A stretch of 64,000 nucleotides of DNA from JAEINY01 sp942490535. Lineage in GTDB: Bacteria > Bacteroidota > Bacteroidia > Bacteroidales > Marinilabiliaceae. The position numbers were made by a program, and so were the translations under genes. The stretch lies in NCBI GenBank assembly GCA_942490535.1, contig CALNXQ010000005.1, positions 434,001 through 498,000 on the forward strand, read 5' to 3'. The notes under the pieces are model-generated. The model saw only the letters and a list, made by a program, of their open reading frames with translations, was not told the DNA's origin and did no database searches. Positions 54,669-62,900 of this stretch are shown in pieces. How positions within the stretch are numbered: position 1 is the first letter of the stretch; every line of letters begins with the position of its first letter.

Positions 54669-55241
54669 ATGAAAATATATACTAAAACCGGCGATCGCGG
54701 CCAAACTGGATTATTTGGCGGCATTAGAGTGGATAAAGATGATTTAAGGGTAGATACCTATGGTACTTTTGATGAAGTCAACTCGTTTTTAGGCCTATTA
54801 AGAACAAAACTTGCTTCAGATCATCACTGGCAAAACAACCTCCACCGCATACAGATTGAATTGATGAATACGATGTCTCACCTGGCGACACCTGTCGATA
54901 AAAAAGCATTTAATAAACTCCCTTTACCAGAGGGCATGGATAGCTTCTGCGAAAAATGGATGGATGAAGTAGAAAGTAATTTAAGCAGTCAATCAGATTA
55001 CTTTCTGTTACCTGGGGGAAACGAAATAGCAGCGTTATGCCATGTAGTAAGAAGCCAGATCAGAAGAGGTGAGCGAAAAATGATTTCCCTCCACAAGCAA
55101 GCGCCGATAGAGCGCTCTATATTACTATTTATTAACCGTTTGTCAGATCTGTTTTTTAGTCTCTCCAGAGCTGCACTGGAGGAAGCTAATTTACCCGAAG
55201 AACGGTGGCGCGCCTTTTTGTATCAGCGGGAGGAAAAATAA
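54669..55241 (+). CDS. Corrinoid adenosyltransferase, PduO type
   Basis: 190 residues from the ATG at 54669 (MKIYTKTGDRGQTGLFGGIR). The longer frame to 54567 has no family match. It has the PduO/MMAB ATP-binding N-terminus (TKTGDRGQTGLFGG), VDTYGTFDEVNSFLGL, and C-terminal VVRSQIRRGERKM and LFINRLSDLFFSLSRAA. It transfers adenosyl from ATP to cob(I)alamin. This implies the organism uses adenosylcobalamin enzymes, but none is in the window. Confidence 0.94.
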   Translation: MKIYTKTGDRGQTGLFGGIRVDKDDLRVDTYGTFDEVNSFLGLLRTKLASDHHWQNNLHRIQIELMNTMSHLATPVDKKAFNKLPLPEGMDSFCEKWMDEVESNLSSQSDYFLLPGGNEIAALCHVVRSQIRRGERKMISLHKQAPIERSILLFINRLSDLFFSLSRAALEEANLPEERWRAFLYQREEK

Positions 55242-55264
55242 AAGCAAGACACCTGGCAAAAAAG

Positions 55265-55312
55265 AGCATGCAAAAGAATCCATTTTAGAAATAGTTCCTT
55301 TTGCATGCTTTG
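55265..55312. terminator. Hairpin between PduO and asparaginase genes
   Basis: AGCATGCAAAAG (55265-55276) is a perfect inverted repeat of CTTTTGCATGCT (55298-55309), 12 bp, between converging genes. It has no long T run, so terminator function is inferred from position. Confidence 0.55.
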
Positions 55313-55339
55313 TATGTGTATTATCATGATTGACTAATC

Positions 55340-56326
55340 TTACATCTGATCATGATTCTTAAATATTGCCACTCCTTCGAGTCCTTCAGAATTGGACCAT
55401 CCCCGAAACATGCCGGTTGAATTCATCTCCAACACCACATTGCCATACTTATCCACCGCAATAACGCCTCCATTGCCATGCGCATTGGTTAATTTTCCAT
55501 TGACCACTTCACCGGCAGCCGCATCCAGCGACAAGCCTTTATACGCCATTAAAGCAGATATATCATGCGCCACTGTATAGCGGATGAAATACTCCCCATG
55601 GCCGGTAGCCGACACCGCGCAGGTATGATTATTGGCATAGGTACCGGCCCCAATAATGGGGACATCCCCCACGCGACCATACCGTTTGTTATTCATACCC
55701 CCGGTAGAAGTCGCCGCTGCCAGGTTACCTTCTTTATCCAACGCAACGCACCCTACGGTGCCATTTTTACCTGCTTTTTGAAGGGCTCGTTGCAAGGTCA
55801 TCCATCGTTTTTCCGTATAGAAATAAGTGCTGTCTACCATCACCATTCCCTGTTCAGCGGCGAATTGAGAAGCCCCTTTGCCAATCATTAATACATGCGG
55901 TGATTTTTCCATCACCAAACGGGCCGCACTAATGGGGTTTTTAATATCCCCCACACCCGCCACGGCTCCGGCATTCAAGTCACGGCCATCCATAATGGCA
56001 GCATCCAATTCATTGCGCCCATCATGTGTAAAAACAGATCCTTTCCCCGCATTAAATAAGGGATTATCTTCCAGTTGTCGAACCACCATTTCCACGACAT
56101 CCAGACTGCTTTTCCCTTCGGCCAGGGCCAGTTTTCCAATTTCAAGGGCTTCTTTCAACCCCTGTTCATAAAGGGCGATGTCAGCCTCCGAAAAATCCTT
56201 GCGATCCATGTTCCCTGCACCTCCATGCAGGGCAATGGCCCATTTTCCCTTCACAGGTGTTTGGGGCCCACACTGACAGCCGCAAATGATAGCCGCCAGC
56301 GCAATAAATAAATAGACTTTCTTCAT
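55340..56326 (-). CDS. Isoaspartyl peptidase/L-asparaginase (plant-type, Ntn hydrolase), lipoprotein
   Basis: 328 residues. The N-terminus (MKKVYLFIALAAIICGCQC) looks like a lipoprotein signal. The proenzyme should cleave before the nucleophile Thr in NGTVGCVALDKEGNL, producing alpha and beta chains. The substrate site follows: TSTGGMNNKRYGRVGDVPII, then GAGTYAN. HGGAGNMDRKDFSEADIALY near the start is typical. It would hydrolyse isoaspartyl dipeptides or L-asparagine in the periplasm. Phased array B lies upstream, starting about 186 bases from its ATG. Confidence 0.94.
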   Translation of the reverse strand: MKKVYLFIALAAIICGCQCGPQTPVKGKWAIALHGGAGNMDRKDFSEADIALYEQGLKEALEIGKLALAEGKSSLDVVEMVVRQLEDNPLFNAGKGSVFTHDGRNELDAAIMDGRDLNAGAVAGVGDIKNPISAARLVMEKSPHVLMIGKGASQFAAEQGMVMVDSTYFYTEKRWMTLQRALQKAGKNGTVGCVALDKEGNLAAATSTGGMNNKRYGRVGDVPIIGAGTYANNHTCAVSATGHGEYFIRYTVAHDISALMAYKGLSLDAAAGEVVNGKLTNAHGNGGVIAVDKYGNVVLEMNSTGMFRGWSNSEGLEGVAIFKNHDQM

Positions 56327-56511
56327 AGGTTTTGATTTAATAGCTCATATTAAAGCTAAAGATATATGAATCAATTAATATAAATCGTGATATTTTATAC
56401 TAAATAGTTTGGCGGGTTAAATATTGATTCCCATCAAACGGAGAAAATTACTTTTTAAGCACTCAGCCCATTTTCTCGCCACTTTGTTGGTACATCCGCG
56501 CTGAAACTACC

Positions 56512-56706
56512 GCCAGGACGGGTCCAGGAGCGCCAGGACGGCTAAAAAGCGTCCGGGAGAGGTGGATCCCCTGCCAGGAGGACTTTAAAGTGGACAGGAC
56601 AGCCTCACGTATTGCCAGGACGACTCTCCACACAAGCAGGACGGCTCATACAAGCGCCAGGGCAATTAAAACATCAACAGGAGGGGATGAAAATGCAGCA
56701 GGGCCA
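56512..56706. repeat. Phased repeat array B: GCCAGGACGG every 19-22 bp, 10 units
   Basis: Words start at 56512, 56532, 56551 (GTCCGGGAGA), 56573 (GCCAGGAGGA), 56593 (GACAGGACAG), 56614 (GCCAGGACGA), 56635 (AGCAGGACGG), 56656 (GCCAGGGCAA), 56676 (AACAGGAGGG) and 56697 (AGCAGGGCCA). Steps are 20, 19, 22, 20, 21, 21, 21, 20 and 21. All but one keep CAGG. The spacer bases differ between units. It has the same build as array A, but a different word. Confidence 0.82.
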
Positions 56707-56718
56707 GAATCAGATCGA

Positions 56719-56734
56719 AGAGAGAGAGAGAGAG
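56719..56734. repeat. (AG)8 microsatellite
   Basis: Eight AG units immediately after array B. It lies about 390 bases upstream of the asparaginase start and outside any gene, so no phase-variable product is evident. Confidence 0.85.
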
Positions 56735-56836
56735 AAAGGAACATTAAACTTTAAACATAATTTCCCAGAGTACATACATATTATTTTTCCATTACAGGCA
56801 ATCGATTCTATTCCATTATTAATTTTTGGGTATAAA

Positions 56837-56866
56837 AAAAGCTGCCCCGAATGAGACAGCTTTTAA
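56837..56866 (-). terminator. Terminator after the CoA-transferase gene (minus strand)
   Basis: AAAAAGCTG pairs with CAGCTTTT across a short loop; on the minus strand a T run follows. Confidence 0.75.
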
Positions 56867-56886
56867 AATATAGGTAGAACTTATTT

Positions 56887-58194
56887 CTAGATATTTGGAT
56901 TAACATAGTGGTAATGCGAACCAAAACGCTCAAAAGCGGCCTTATCCAACATTTCCTGGTGATCAGGGTGAGCCACTGAGATAATCAGCTTCGCACGATC
57001 CTGCAATGTACGACCGTACAAATTAACAGCCCCATTTTCAGTTACGAACCAATGCATATTAGAACGGGTAGTTACCACACCGGATCCTTCGATCAAGGTA
57101 GGTGCAATCTTTGACAAACCTTTAGCTGTTACCGAAGGCATGGCAATAATAGGTACACCACCTTTTGAGTAACCAGCACCACGGATGAAGTCAATCTGAC
57201 CACCCACACCCGAATAATGCTTGATACCAATTGAATCGGCACAAACCTGACCGGTAATATCAATGGCCAATGCAGAATTGATAGCCGTCAACTTGTCATT
57301 TTGGCGAATGATGTTTACGCTGTTGGTGTGGCGTACATCCATCATGGCCACCATTGGGTTATCATCAATAAAATCATAAAGCTTTTGAGAACCCATCAAG
57401 AAAGAGGCGACCATCTTACCTTGGTCAATCTGCTTGCGCTTACCATTAACCACACCAGCTTCAACCAAAGGAAGAATACCATCGGCAAACATTTCGGTGT
57501 GCACCCCTAAATCTTTGTGGTTACCTAATTGTGCCAATACCGCGTTTGGAATACCACCAATACCCATTTGCAAACAAGCACCGTCTTCAATTAACTCAGC
57601 TACATTCCTACCAATAGCAGTATCCATTTCAGTCAATTCGCCCATGTCATGGGTATACAGCGGGCTATCATCTTCTACAAAATAATCCACTTCACTCATG
57701 TGGAAAATGGCATCTCCCCAGGCACGTGGCACATTTGGATTAACCGCTGCGATTACTACATCGGCACACTCCATAGCCGCTTTGGTGGCATCCACAGATG
57801 TACCTAATGACATGAAACCATGCTTGTCCGGAGGTGAACACATGATCATGGCCACATTCACCTTCAGGTAACCTTCACGCATTAATTTTTGCGTCTCACT
57901 CAGGAAAACAGGAATATAATCAGCATACCCGGCTTGCGTTTGCTTACGTAAGTTACCGCCCACAAAAAACTGCTCAGATACGAAGACACCTTCAAATTCA
58001 GGATCTGCAAAGTCAACCTTATCCTCAATATGGATGTGTTGAACCTTCACGTCAAAAAACTCCTTATTACGTCCACGTTCAACCATGGCTTTAATAAGTA
58101 TATGCGGTGTAACTGCAACACTACTCAAGTGAATACGATCACCTGTCTTAATAACTTTCACGGCCTCGGCGGCGCTTATAGCTTTGTAACCCAT
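56887..58194 (-). CDS. Acetyl-CoA hydrolase/transferase family protein (4-hydroxybutyrate CoA-transferase-like)
   Basis: 435 residues. Family I-like CoA-transferase with two alpha/beta halves: AVKVIKTGDRIHLSSVAVTP at the N-terminus, QMGIGGIPNAVLAQLGNHKDLGVHTEMFADG in the middle, and IKHYSGVGGQIDFIRGAGYS with VTTRSNMHWFVTENGAVNL toward the C-terminus. The acceptor Glu is probably within the TEMFADG region. The enzyme should move CoA between acetyl-CoA and a carboxylate (butyrate, 4-hydroxybutyrate or acetate), a step of fermentation. The exact acceptor cannot be read from sequence. It is transcribed alone. Confidence 0.9.
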   Translation of the reverse strand: MGYKAISAAEAVKVIKTGDRIHLSSVAVTPHILIKAMVERGRNKEFFDVKVQHIHIEDKVDFADPEFEGVFVSEQFFVGGNLRKQTQAGYADYIPVFLSETQKLMREGYLKVNVAMIMCSPPDKHGFMSLGTSVDATKAAMECADVVIAAVNPNVPRAWGDAIFHMSEVDYFVEDDSPLYTHDMGELTEMDTAIGRNVAELIEDGACLQMGIGGIPNAVLAQLGNHKDLGVHTEMFADGILPLVEAGVVNGKRKQIDQGKMVASFLMGSQKLYDFIDDNPMVAMMDVRHTNSVNIIRQNDKLTAINSALAIDITGQVCADSIGIKHYSGVGGQIDFIRGAGYSKGGVPIIAMPSVTAKGLSKIAPTLIEGSGVVTTRSNMHWFVTENGAVNLYGRTLQDRAKLIISVAHPDHQEMLDKAAFERFGSHYHYVNPNI

Positions 58195-58235
58195 CTCCTT
58201 ATTATTTATAGATATTTTTCTCTATTCAATGGCTG

Positions 58236-58243
58236 CAAATGTA
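58236..58243 (-). promoter_or_regulatory. Candidate -7 promoter box of the CoA-transferase gene
   Basis: TACATTTG on the minus strand, an exact TAnnTTTG match 41 bases upstream of the ATG. Confidence 0.45.
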
Positions 58244-58369
58244 TAAAATTTAGATTCGCTGACAACCTCTACAGCCAGATTCTTAAGAAATAACCCCGTA
58301 TTTAAAACAAATCTGAAATGAAACATTTTTTAACGAATCAAATTGATACAACAACCAGCATTTATCTTA

Positions 58370-58891
58370 CTATTCGCTTATAAATCTTTGTACTTTATCC
58401 ATCATCAGTGTTTCCTTAATAATTCCAGCTGGCAACCGATGCTCCAGATGGTCAAACACCACATGATTGAGGTCGCTTTGATCCTGAATATGGTCATTTT
58501 CTTTAATCAAAAAATCAATGGTATCTTTCATGAAAACAGTTGTATCCTTGGCTCCAAAAACAAAAAAATGATTCTTTGTTACAGCGGATAGTTCGGGCAC
58601 GCGAATGACCTGATCAAGTTGCTTCTTAGCAATGGCCGGATTAAACAGCAGCGCTTTTACATTTTGAAGCTGCGCAATGACAAACCCTATTTTACCTCCC
58701 AATGAAGAGCCGATGATCAAATCTGGATTCACTTCACAAGCCATCTCTTCAATGCTTTCAAAAGATGTATTTGAATAATCATAAACCGGTTTATAAATGG
58801 TTACCGGCTCAGGGAAGGCATCCCGGATCATGCGTTCTTTTTCATCACTCAGTCCCTTGGATTCAAGTCCATGTAAATACAATATCACCAT
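58370..58891 (-). CDS. YqiA/YcfP-type alpha/beta-fold esterase
   Basis: 173 residues from the ATG at 58891 (MVILYLHGLESKGLSDEKER); the 17 extra residues of the longer frame are not family-like. The oxyanion strand is YLHGLES. The nucleophile Ser lies in LIIGSSLGGKIGF, an Asp probably in VFGAKDTTV, and the His in DHLEHRLP. It belongs to the small esterases found beside parE in enterobacteria; the substrate is unknown. A promoter lies about 50 bases upstream, and the gene is divergent from the M64 peptidase. Confidence 0.85.
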   Translation of the reverse strand: MVILYLHGLESKGLSDEKERMIRDAFPEPVTIYKPVYDYSNTSFESIEEMACEVNPDLIIGSSLGGKIGFVIAQLQNVKALLFNPAIAKKQLDQVIRVPELSAVTKNHFFVFGAKDTTVFMKDTIDFLIKENDHIQDQSDLNHVVFDHLEHRLPAGIIKETLMMDKVQRFISE

Positions 58892-58939
58892 CTTAGTTCC
58901 ATTTTTACACAATCTCACTTTTAATAAAGCAAGAATACA

Positions 58940-58947
58940 CAAAGATA
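58940..58947 (-). promoter_or_regulatory. Candidate -7 promoter box of the YqiA-like gene
   Basis: TATCTTTG on the minus strand, an exact TAnnTTTG match 48 bases upstream of the ATG. Confidence 0.45.
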
Positions 58948-59017
58948 GTATGTTTTATTTCCTTTCGAAAAATAGAAAACCCAAAGAAAGATCATAAAAA
59001 GTAGATCAAATAAATTC

Positions 59018-59025
59018 TATTTTTG
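59018..59025 (+). promoter_or_regulatory. Candidate -7 promoter box of the M64 peptidase gene
   Basis: TATTTTTG, an exact TAnnTTTG match 52 bases before the ATG at 59078. Confidence 0.5.
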
Positions 59026-59077
59026 CCTTTCAATTCATTCTCGTGTGTTATATTTTCCTTTATCAAAGATGTATCCA

Positions 59078-60358
59078 ATGAAAAAAACAGCTACACTTGT
59101 CTTACTCGTTGTACTAAGCTTCAATTTATTTTCGCAAACCGAATTTTCAGAATACTTCGAAACAAAGAGTTTACGGGTCGATTTTTACCTGTTTGGGAAT
59201 AATCAGGAAACAAAAGGAACAGTAGCTCAATTAAAAGAAGAGCCTTTCTGGGGTGGTCCATCCAAACTTCTTATCGAACCTTATGATCAGGGTACTTACC
59301 GGGTGCAGGTCTTTGACAAAGAGAGCAAAAAACTACTTCTATCCAAAGGTTTTAATCCCTTGTTCCAGGAGTGGCAGACAACAACGGAAGCCCTGGAAAC
59401 CACAAAAATGTATTACCACGCCTGTCAAATCCCATATCCAAAAAAAGAGGTGATCTTTAAGGTGGATCGGCGCGCCTGGGAGGGAAATTTTGAGAATGTA
59501 ATTACGAAAACCATTGATCCCACAAATTATTTCATACAGAAAGATCGCGCCACACAATTTGACATTAGCAACTTGTTGGTGAATGGCCAATCTGAGGAAA
59601 AAATTGACATTGCTATTTTAGCAGAAGGATATACCAAAGCGGAAATGGGTAAATTCATGGCAGACGCCAACCGCATGATCAACTACCTATTCACCATTTC
59701 ACCCTTTGACCGGTTCAAGGATCAATTTAATATCTATGCCATTCACTCCGCATCAGAAGAATCTGGAACAGACATTCCGGGTGAACACATCTATAAAAAC
59801 ACCATCCTTAATTCGACCTTTTACACTTTTGATTCACCGCGTTACCTCACTACTTCCGACATGGGTGCCGTAGCCGATGTGGCTTCACTAGTACCCTACG
59901 ATCAAGTATATGTACTGGTCAATTCACCGATTTATGGCGGCGGTGGATTCTATAACTACTTAAATCTAACTTCCGTGGATCATGCTCTATCTGAAAAGGT
60001 ATTTGTCCATGAATTTGGACATGGATTTGTGGGATTGGCGGATGAGTACTATACTTCTTCCACATCCTATAACGAATTCTACAATCTGGAAATCGAACCC
60101 TGGGAGGCCAATATCACCACATTAAAAGATTTCGACAGGAAATGGAAAAAAATGGTGCCTAAAAACACACCTATTCCGACTCCACGAACCCGGGAATATT
60201 CAAATACCGTGGGTGTTTTTGAAGGTGGTGGATACAGTGCAAAGGATATTTACAGTCCGGTTCAGGACTGCCGCATGAAATCCAATGAACCGGAAGGCTT
60301 TTGCCCGGTTTGTGAAGATATGATTGAAACAGTGATTCGGTTCCTGACAGAGAAGTAA
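59078..60358 (+). CDS. Secreted M64-family metallopeptidase (IgA-peptidase-like)
   Basis: 426 residues from the ATG at 59078 (MKKTATLVLLVVLSFNLFSQ, signal peptide). An ATG at 59069 is also possible. The N-terminal beta domain (~130 residues) precedes the peptidase domain: KIDIAILAEGYTKAEMGKFM, then the zinc site FVHEFGHGFVGLADEYY (two His, catalytic Glu, third ligand in the following DEY/His region). The C-terminal CRMKSNEPEGFCPVCEDMI is typical of M64. 'IgA peptidase' is a family label from a gut member. The natural target here is unknown. Confidence 0.92.
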   Translation: MKKTATLVLLVVLSFNLFSQTEFSEYFETKSLRVDFYLFGNNQETKGTVAQLKEEPFWGGPSKLLIEPYDQGTYRVQVFDKESKKLLLSKGFNPLFQEWQTTTEALETTKMYYHACQIPYPKKEVIFKVDRRAWEGNFENVITKTIDPTNYFIQKDRATQFDISNLLVNGQSEEKIDIAILAEGYTKAEMGKFMADANRMINYLFTISPFDRFKDQFNIYAIHSASEESGTDIPGEHIYKNTILNSTFYTFDSPRYLTTSDMGAVADVASLVPYDQVYVLVNSPIYGGGGFYNYLNLTSVDHALSEKVFVHEFGHGFVGLADEYYTSSTSYNEFYNLEIEPWEANITTLKDFDRKWKKMVPKNTPIPTPRTREYSNTVGVFEGGGYSAKDIYSPVQDCRMKSNEPEGFCPVCEDMIETVIRFLTEK

Positions 60359-60371
60359 ATGATGCTATCTT

Positions 60372-60418
60372 TATTCATCGGGTGATTAAGAAAAATGGTT
60401 TTAATCACCCGATGAATA
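60372..60418. terminator. Long-stem terminator between the M64 gene and ispD
   Basis: TATTCATCGGGTGATTAA (60372-60389) is a perfect 18-bp inverted repeat of 60401-60418 with an 11-base loop, between converging genes. It has no pronounced T run, so it may act through its very stable stem. Confidence 0.7.
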
Positions 60419-60429
60419 GATAGACTAGA

Positions 60430-61119
60430 TTATTCTGCCAAATCAGATTCATATCCAGCCTTGAGAAAAGCCTCGGCTAGATGCAAATCAAAAGGCGTGG
60501 TAATTTTAATATTCTCCCGATTACCTGCTACCAGGTGAATGGTATAGCCGGCGGCTTCCACAACCGAAGCATCATCTGTAAAGAACGGTTGATACGGTTG
60601 CTCATAGGCTTTCAGGAGCAAGTCGGAATGAAACACCTGTGGAGTCTGCACCAATTTAATGGTAGAGCGATCCAAGGCGATACTGGCTTCATCCGTTACC
60701 TGGCGCACCGATTCAAAGGCATCTAACACAGGGATGGCATTGCCCAGTGCTTCGGCATGATGGTAACAACGTTTCAGTGAATCAGGTGATACAAAAGGGC
60801 GTACACCATCATGAATCCCAATGAGACAAGGTGACTCTACAAGATCCAATCCATTTTTTACACTCTGAAAACGGGTCGCTCCACCGGTGGTAACCTGGTG
60901 TGGAATGGCAAAAACATGATCAATGCACAACTGTTTCCAATACTTGATTTGTTGATCTGGTAAAACCACAATGAGTCGAAGAGAGGCATCAAATTCATAA
61001 AAGGTCCGAAGGGTATGCATCAAGACGGGTTCGTCTCCAATTTGCAAAAATTGTTTGGGAATCTCACTGCCCATGCGGGTACCACTTCCACCCGCTACAA
61101 TAACCGCATACTTAATCAT
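60430..61119 (-). CDS. ispD: 2-C-methyl-D-erythritol 4-phosphate cytidylyltransferase
   Basis: 229 residues from the ATG at 61119 (MIKYAVIVAGGSGTRMGSEI); the longer frame to 61161 adds 14 residues unlike the family. Motifs are VIVAGGSGTRMG, IPKQFLQIGDEPVLMHTL, GIHDGVRPFVSPD, TIKLVQTPQVF, DDASVVEAAG and GNRENIKITTPFDLHLAE. It makes CDP-ME in the MEP pathway. The genome thus uses the MEP route, consistent with ispG at 49 kb. Confidence 0.96.
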   Translation of the reverse strand: MIKYAVIVAGGSGTRMGSEIPKQFLQIGDEPVLMHTLRTFYEFDASLRLIVVLPDQQIKYWKQLCIDHVFAIPHQVTTGGATRFQSVKNGLDLVESPCLIGIHDGVRPFVSPDSLKRCYHHAEALGNAIPVLDAFESVRQVTDEASIALDRSTIKLVQTPQVFHSDLLLKAYEQPYQPFFTDDASVVEAAGYTIHLVAGNRENIKITTPFDLHLAEAFLKAGYESDLAE

Positions 61120-61158
61120 CCATAAAATATTATTCAATCCGACGTTTTCTGTCTGCTC

Positions 61159-61166
61159 CAAATTTA
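61159..61166 (-). promoter_or_regulatory. Candidate -7 promoter box of ispD
   Basis: TAAATTTG on the minus strand, an exact TAnnTTTG match 39 bases upstream of the ATG. Confidence 0.45.
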
Positions 61167-61291
61167 CAGTGTACCACCATTACAAGCAACCCTTTCCACC
61201 CACCAATTATTATTTTTTTGATGTCCTAAAGATTATTTCTATTTTATTGCTCCAATAAATGATTAATAAAGCAACAAAAAAATAGAAGCCG

Positions 61292-61972
61292 ATGATCAAT
61301 CCCCTCATTTTTGACTTTCTGAACCAACTAAAAGAAAACAATACGCGCGAATGGTTTACAGAACATAAACCGGAATATCTAATGGCCAAAGAAGCCTTTG
61401 AAACCACGGTGACACAATTCATTACAATTGTTAAAGAGATCGATCCATCTGTAGGTGATCAGGTAGCCAAAGATTGCATCTTTCGTATCTATAAGGACAC
61501 CCGCTTTTCGAAAGATAAAACGCCTTACAAAACAAACATGGGTGCATTCGTAGCAAAAGGAGGACGAAAAAGCACTCTGGCTGGTTACTACCTGCACCTG
61601 GAGCCCAACGCATCCATGATTGCGGGTGGCATTTACTGTCCGCAATCCGATGTATTAAAAGCAGTGAGAAAGGAGATTTATCATTTCCCGGAAGAGTTTA
61701 AAAAAATCCTTTTTAATACCGAATTCAAGGAAGTTTTCCCCCAGATGTATGAGGATAAATTAAAAATGGCCCCCAAGGGATTTCCAAAAGATTTTGAAGA
61801 CATTGAATTGCTAAAATACAAATCTTACACTGTTTTACATTCACCTGCAGATGCCGAATTAGTAGCTGAAGATGCTGAATCACATATTAAAAGAGTCGTA
61901 AAAGTACTGGAGCCTTTTAATTCGTTTATTAACCGTGGGATAACTGAAGAAGAGGAAGAGATAAAACTATAA
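61292..61972 (+). CDS. DUF2461 (TIGR02453) family protein
   Basis: 226 residues. The family landmarks are LIFDFLNQLKENNTREWFTE, KDCIFRIYKDTRFSKDKTPY, KTNMGAFVAKGG, YYLHLEPNASMIAGGIYCPQ and LLKYKSYTVLH. It is cytoplasmic and alpha/beta; the function has not been established. It is followed 60 bases downstream by larC on the same strand. Confidence 0.92.
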   Translation: MINPLIFDFLNQLKENNTREWFTEHKPEYLMAKEAFETTVTQFITIVKEIDPSVGDQVAKDCIFRIYKDTRFSKDKTPYKTNMGAFVAKGGRKSTLAGYYLHLEPNASMIAGGIYCPQSDVLKAVRKEIYHFPEEFKKILFNTEFKEVFPQMYEDKLKMAPKGFPKDFEDIELLKYKSYTVLHSPADAELVAEDAESHIKRVVKVLEPFNSFINRGITEEEEEIKL

Positions 61973-62032
61973 AATCATTGCCAGAAATTCATATGGTAAT
62001 TGAACCCCATTACTTATCTTCAACAAAAAAAC

Positions 62033-62830
62033 ATGAAGTTATATATTGACCCAACGGGTGGCATGGCCGGTGATATGTTTGCAGCTGCCCTCATCTCTGC
62101 CGGAGCAGATAAGACCCAAATGATCGACGCTATGCTGCAAGCGGCGGAAAAATTAGGTCCGGCCTCTGTATCTGATTCGCTCACTGCGGACGGGGCTATG
62201 CGCTTACATATAAAAGTAGATCATAAACACGGACATCTATCCGGGCATGCAGCCTGGCATTTATTGGATGATCTCTTTAATGAGCTTAAGATTACAGAGC
62301 CCTACCGATCGTTTGGATTTAAAGCCTTGCAAATTTTAGTAGATGCTGAAATTAAAGCACATAAAGAAAATACTTTTTTAACGGATCACATGCATGGGCA
62401 TACTCATAATCATGACCATCACCACGGTGATCAGGCACATGCTCATCCAAAAGAGGAAGCTTATTTGCACGAAGCGCAAGATATATTGATTGATATTGCA
62501 GGTGCCACCATGGGTTTGCAGTTATTAGGTGCTCCGGTAAAGGCTCACTTACTGGCTAAGGTCAGTTTAGGCGGGGGACACATCACTTTTTCACATGGCC
62601 ATTTGCCAGTTCCTGCACCGGCGACTAAAAATATCTTCGAAACATTTCATCTACCAGGCATTGCCGGACCTATCGAAACGGAATTATGTACCCCAACGGG
62701 ATCGGCAATCTTAGCAGCCCTTGAAGCCACCTTGCTGGAAGGCGAGGCAGGCTCTCCACTAAAAGAAGGGAATTCTAGGGGTGGAAAAGATTTACCCATT
62801 CCACCGCTTAAAATTATATTAAGCAACTAA
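62033..62830 (+). CDS. larC: LarC-like nickel pincer cofactor protein, short form with a His-rich insert
   Basis: 265 residues from the ATG at 62033 (MKLYIDPTGGMAGDMFAAAL, the LarC1 start). A His-rich stretch, HMHGHTHNHDHHHGDQAHAH (about 120-139), is suited to nickel. The centre has GGGHITFSHGHLPVPAPAT and the end ELCTPTGSAILAAL, then RGGKDLPIPPLKIILSN, like the LarC1 boundary. The C-terminal LarC2 part of full-length LarC (CTP-dependent Ni insertase, ~400 residues) is missing. larB and larE are not adjacent. It may be a one-domain variant or a truncated gene. Confidence 0.75.
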   Translation: MKLYIDPTGGMAGDMFAAALISAGADKTQMIDAMLQAAEKLGPASVSDSLTADGAMRLHIKVDHKHGHLSGHAAWHLLDDLFNELKITEPYRSFGFKALQILVDAEIKAHKENTFLTDHMHGHTHNHDHHHGDQAHAHPKEEAYLHEAQDILIDIAGATMGLQLLGAPVKAHLLAKVSLGGGHITFSHGHLPVPAPATKNIFETFHLPGIAGPIETELCTPTGSAILAALEATLLEGEAGSPLKEGNSRGGKDLPIPPLKIILSN

Positions 62831-62848
62831 TTATCGAATACTAATGAA

Positions 62849-62879
62849 AAACGGCAACCTCCAATGGAAGTTGCCGTTT
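62849..62879. terminator. Bidirectional terminator between larC and the Crp/Fnr gene
   Basis: AAACGGCAAC (62849-62858) pairs with GTTGCCGTTT (62870-62879), between converging genes. Confidence 0.85.
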
Positions 62880-62900
62880 CTATTTCTTAATCGGTATTCA

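Larger units (their letters stand above)
56327..56886. other. 560-base intergenic region with phased array B
   Basis: The longest gene-free stretch in the window, between two minus-strand genes. It holds phased array B (56512-56706), an (AG)8 microsatellite (56719-56734) and a terminator (56837-56865). The small plus-strand ORF across it (56612-56854) only translates the repeat and the microsatellite and is not counted as a gene. Confidence 0.75.

Noticed and set aside
56719..56734. (AG)8 as a phase-variation switch
   Set aside because: It lies in no gene and not between promoter elements, so a length change would not obviously switch anything.
56612..56854. 80-codon plus-strand ORF in the gap with array B
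   Set aside because: It translates the repeat and the AG microsatellite, then AT-rich DNA. It has no homology that I recognise and no promoter.
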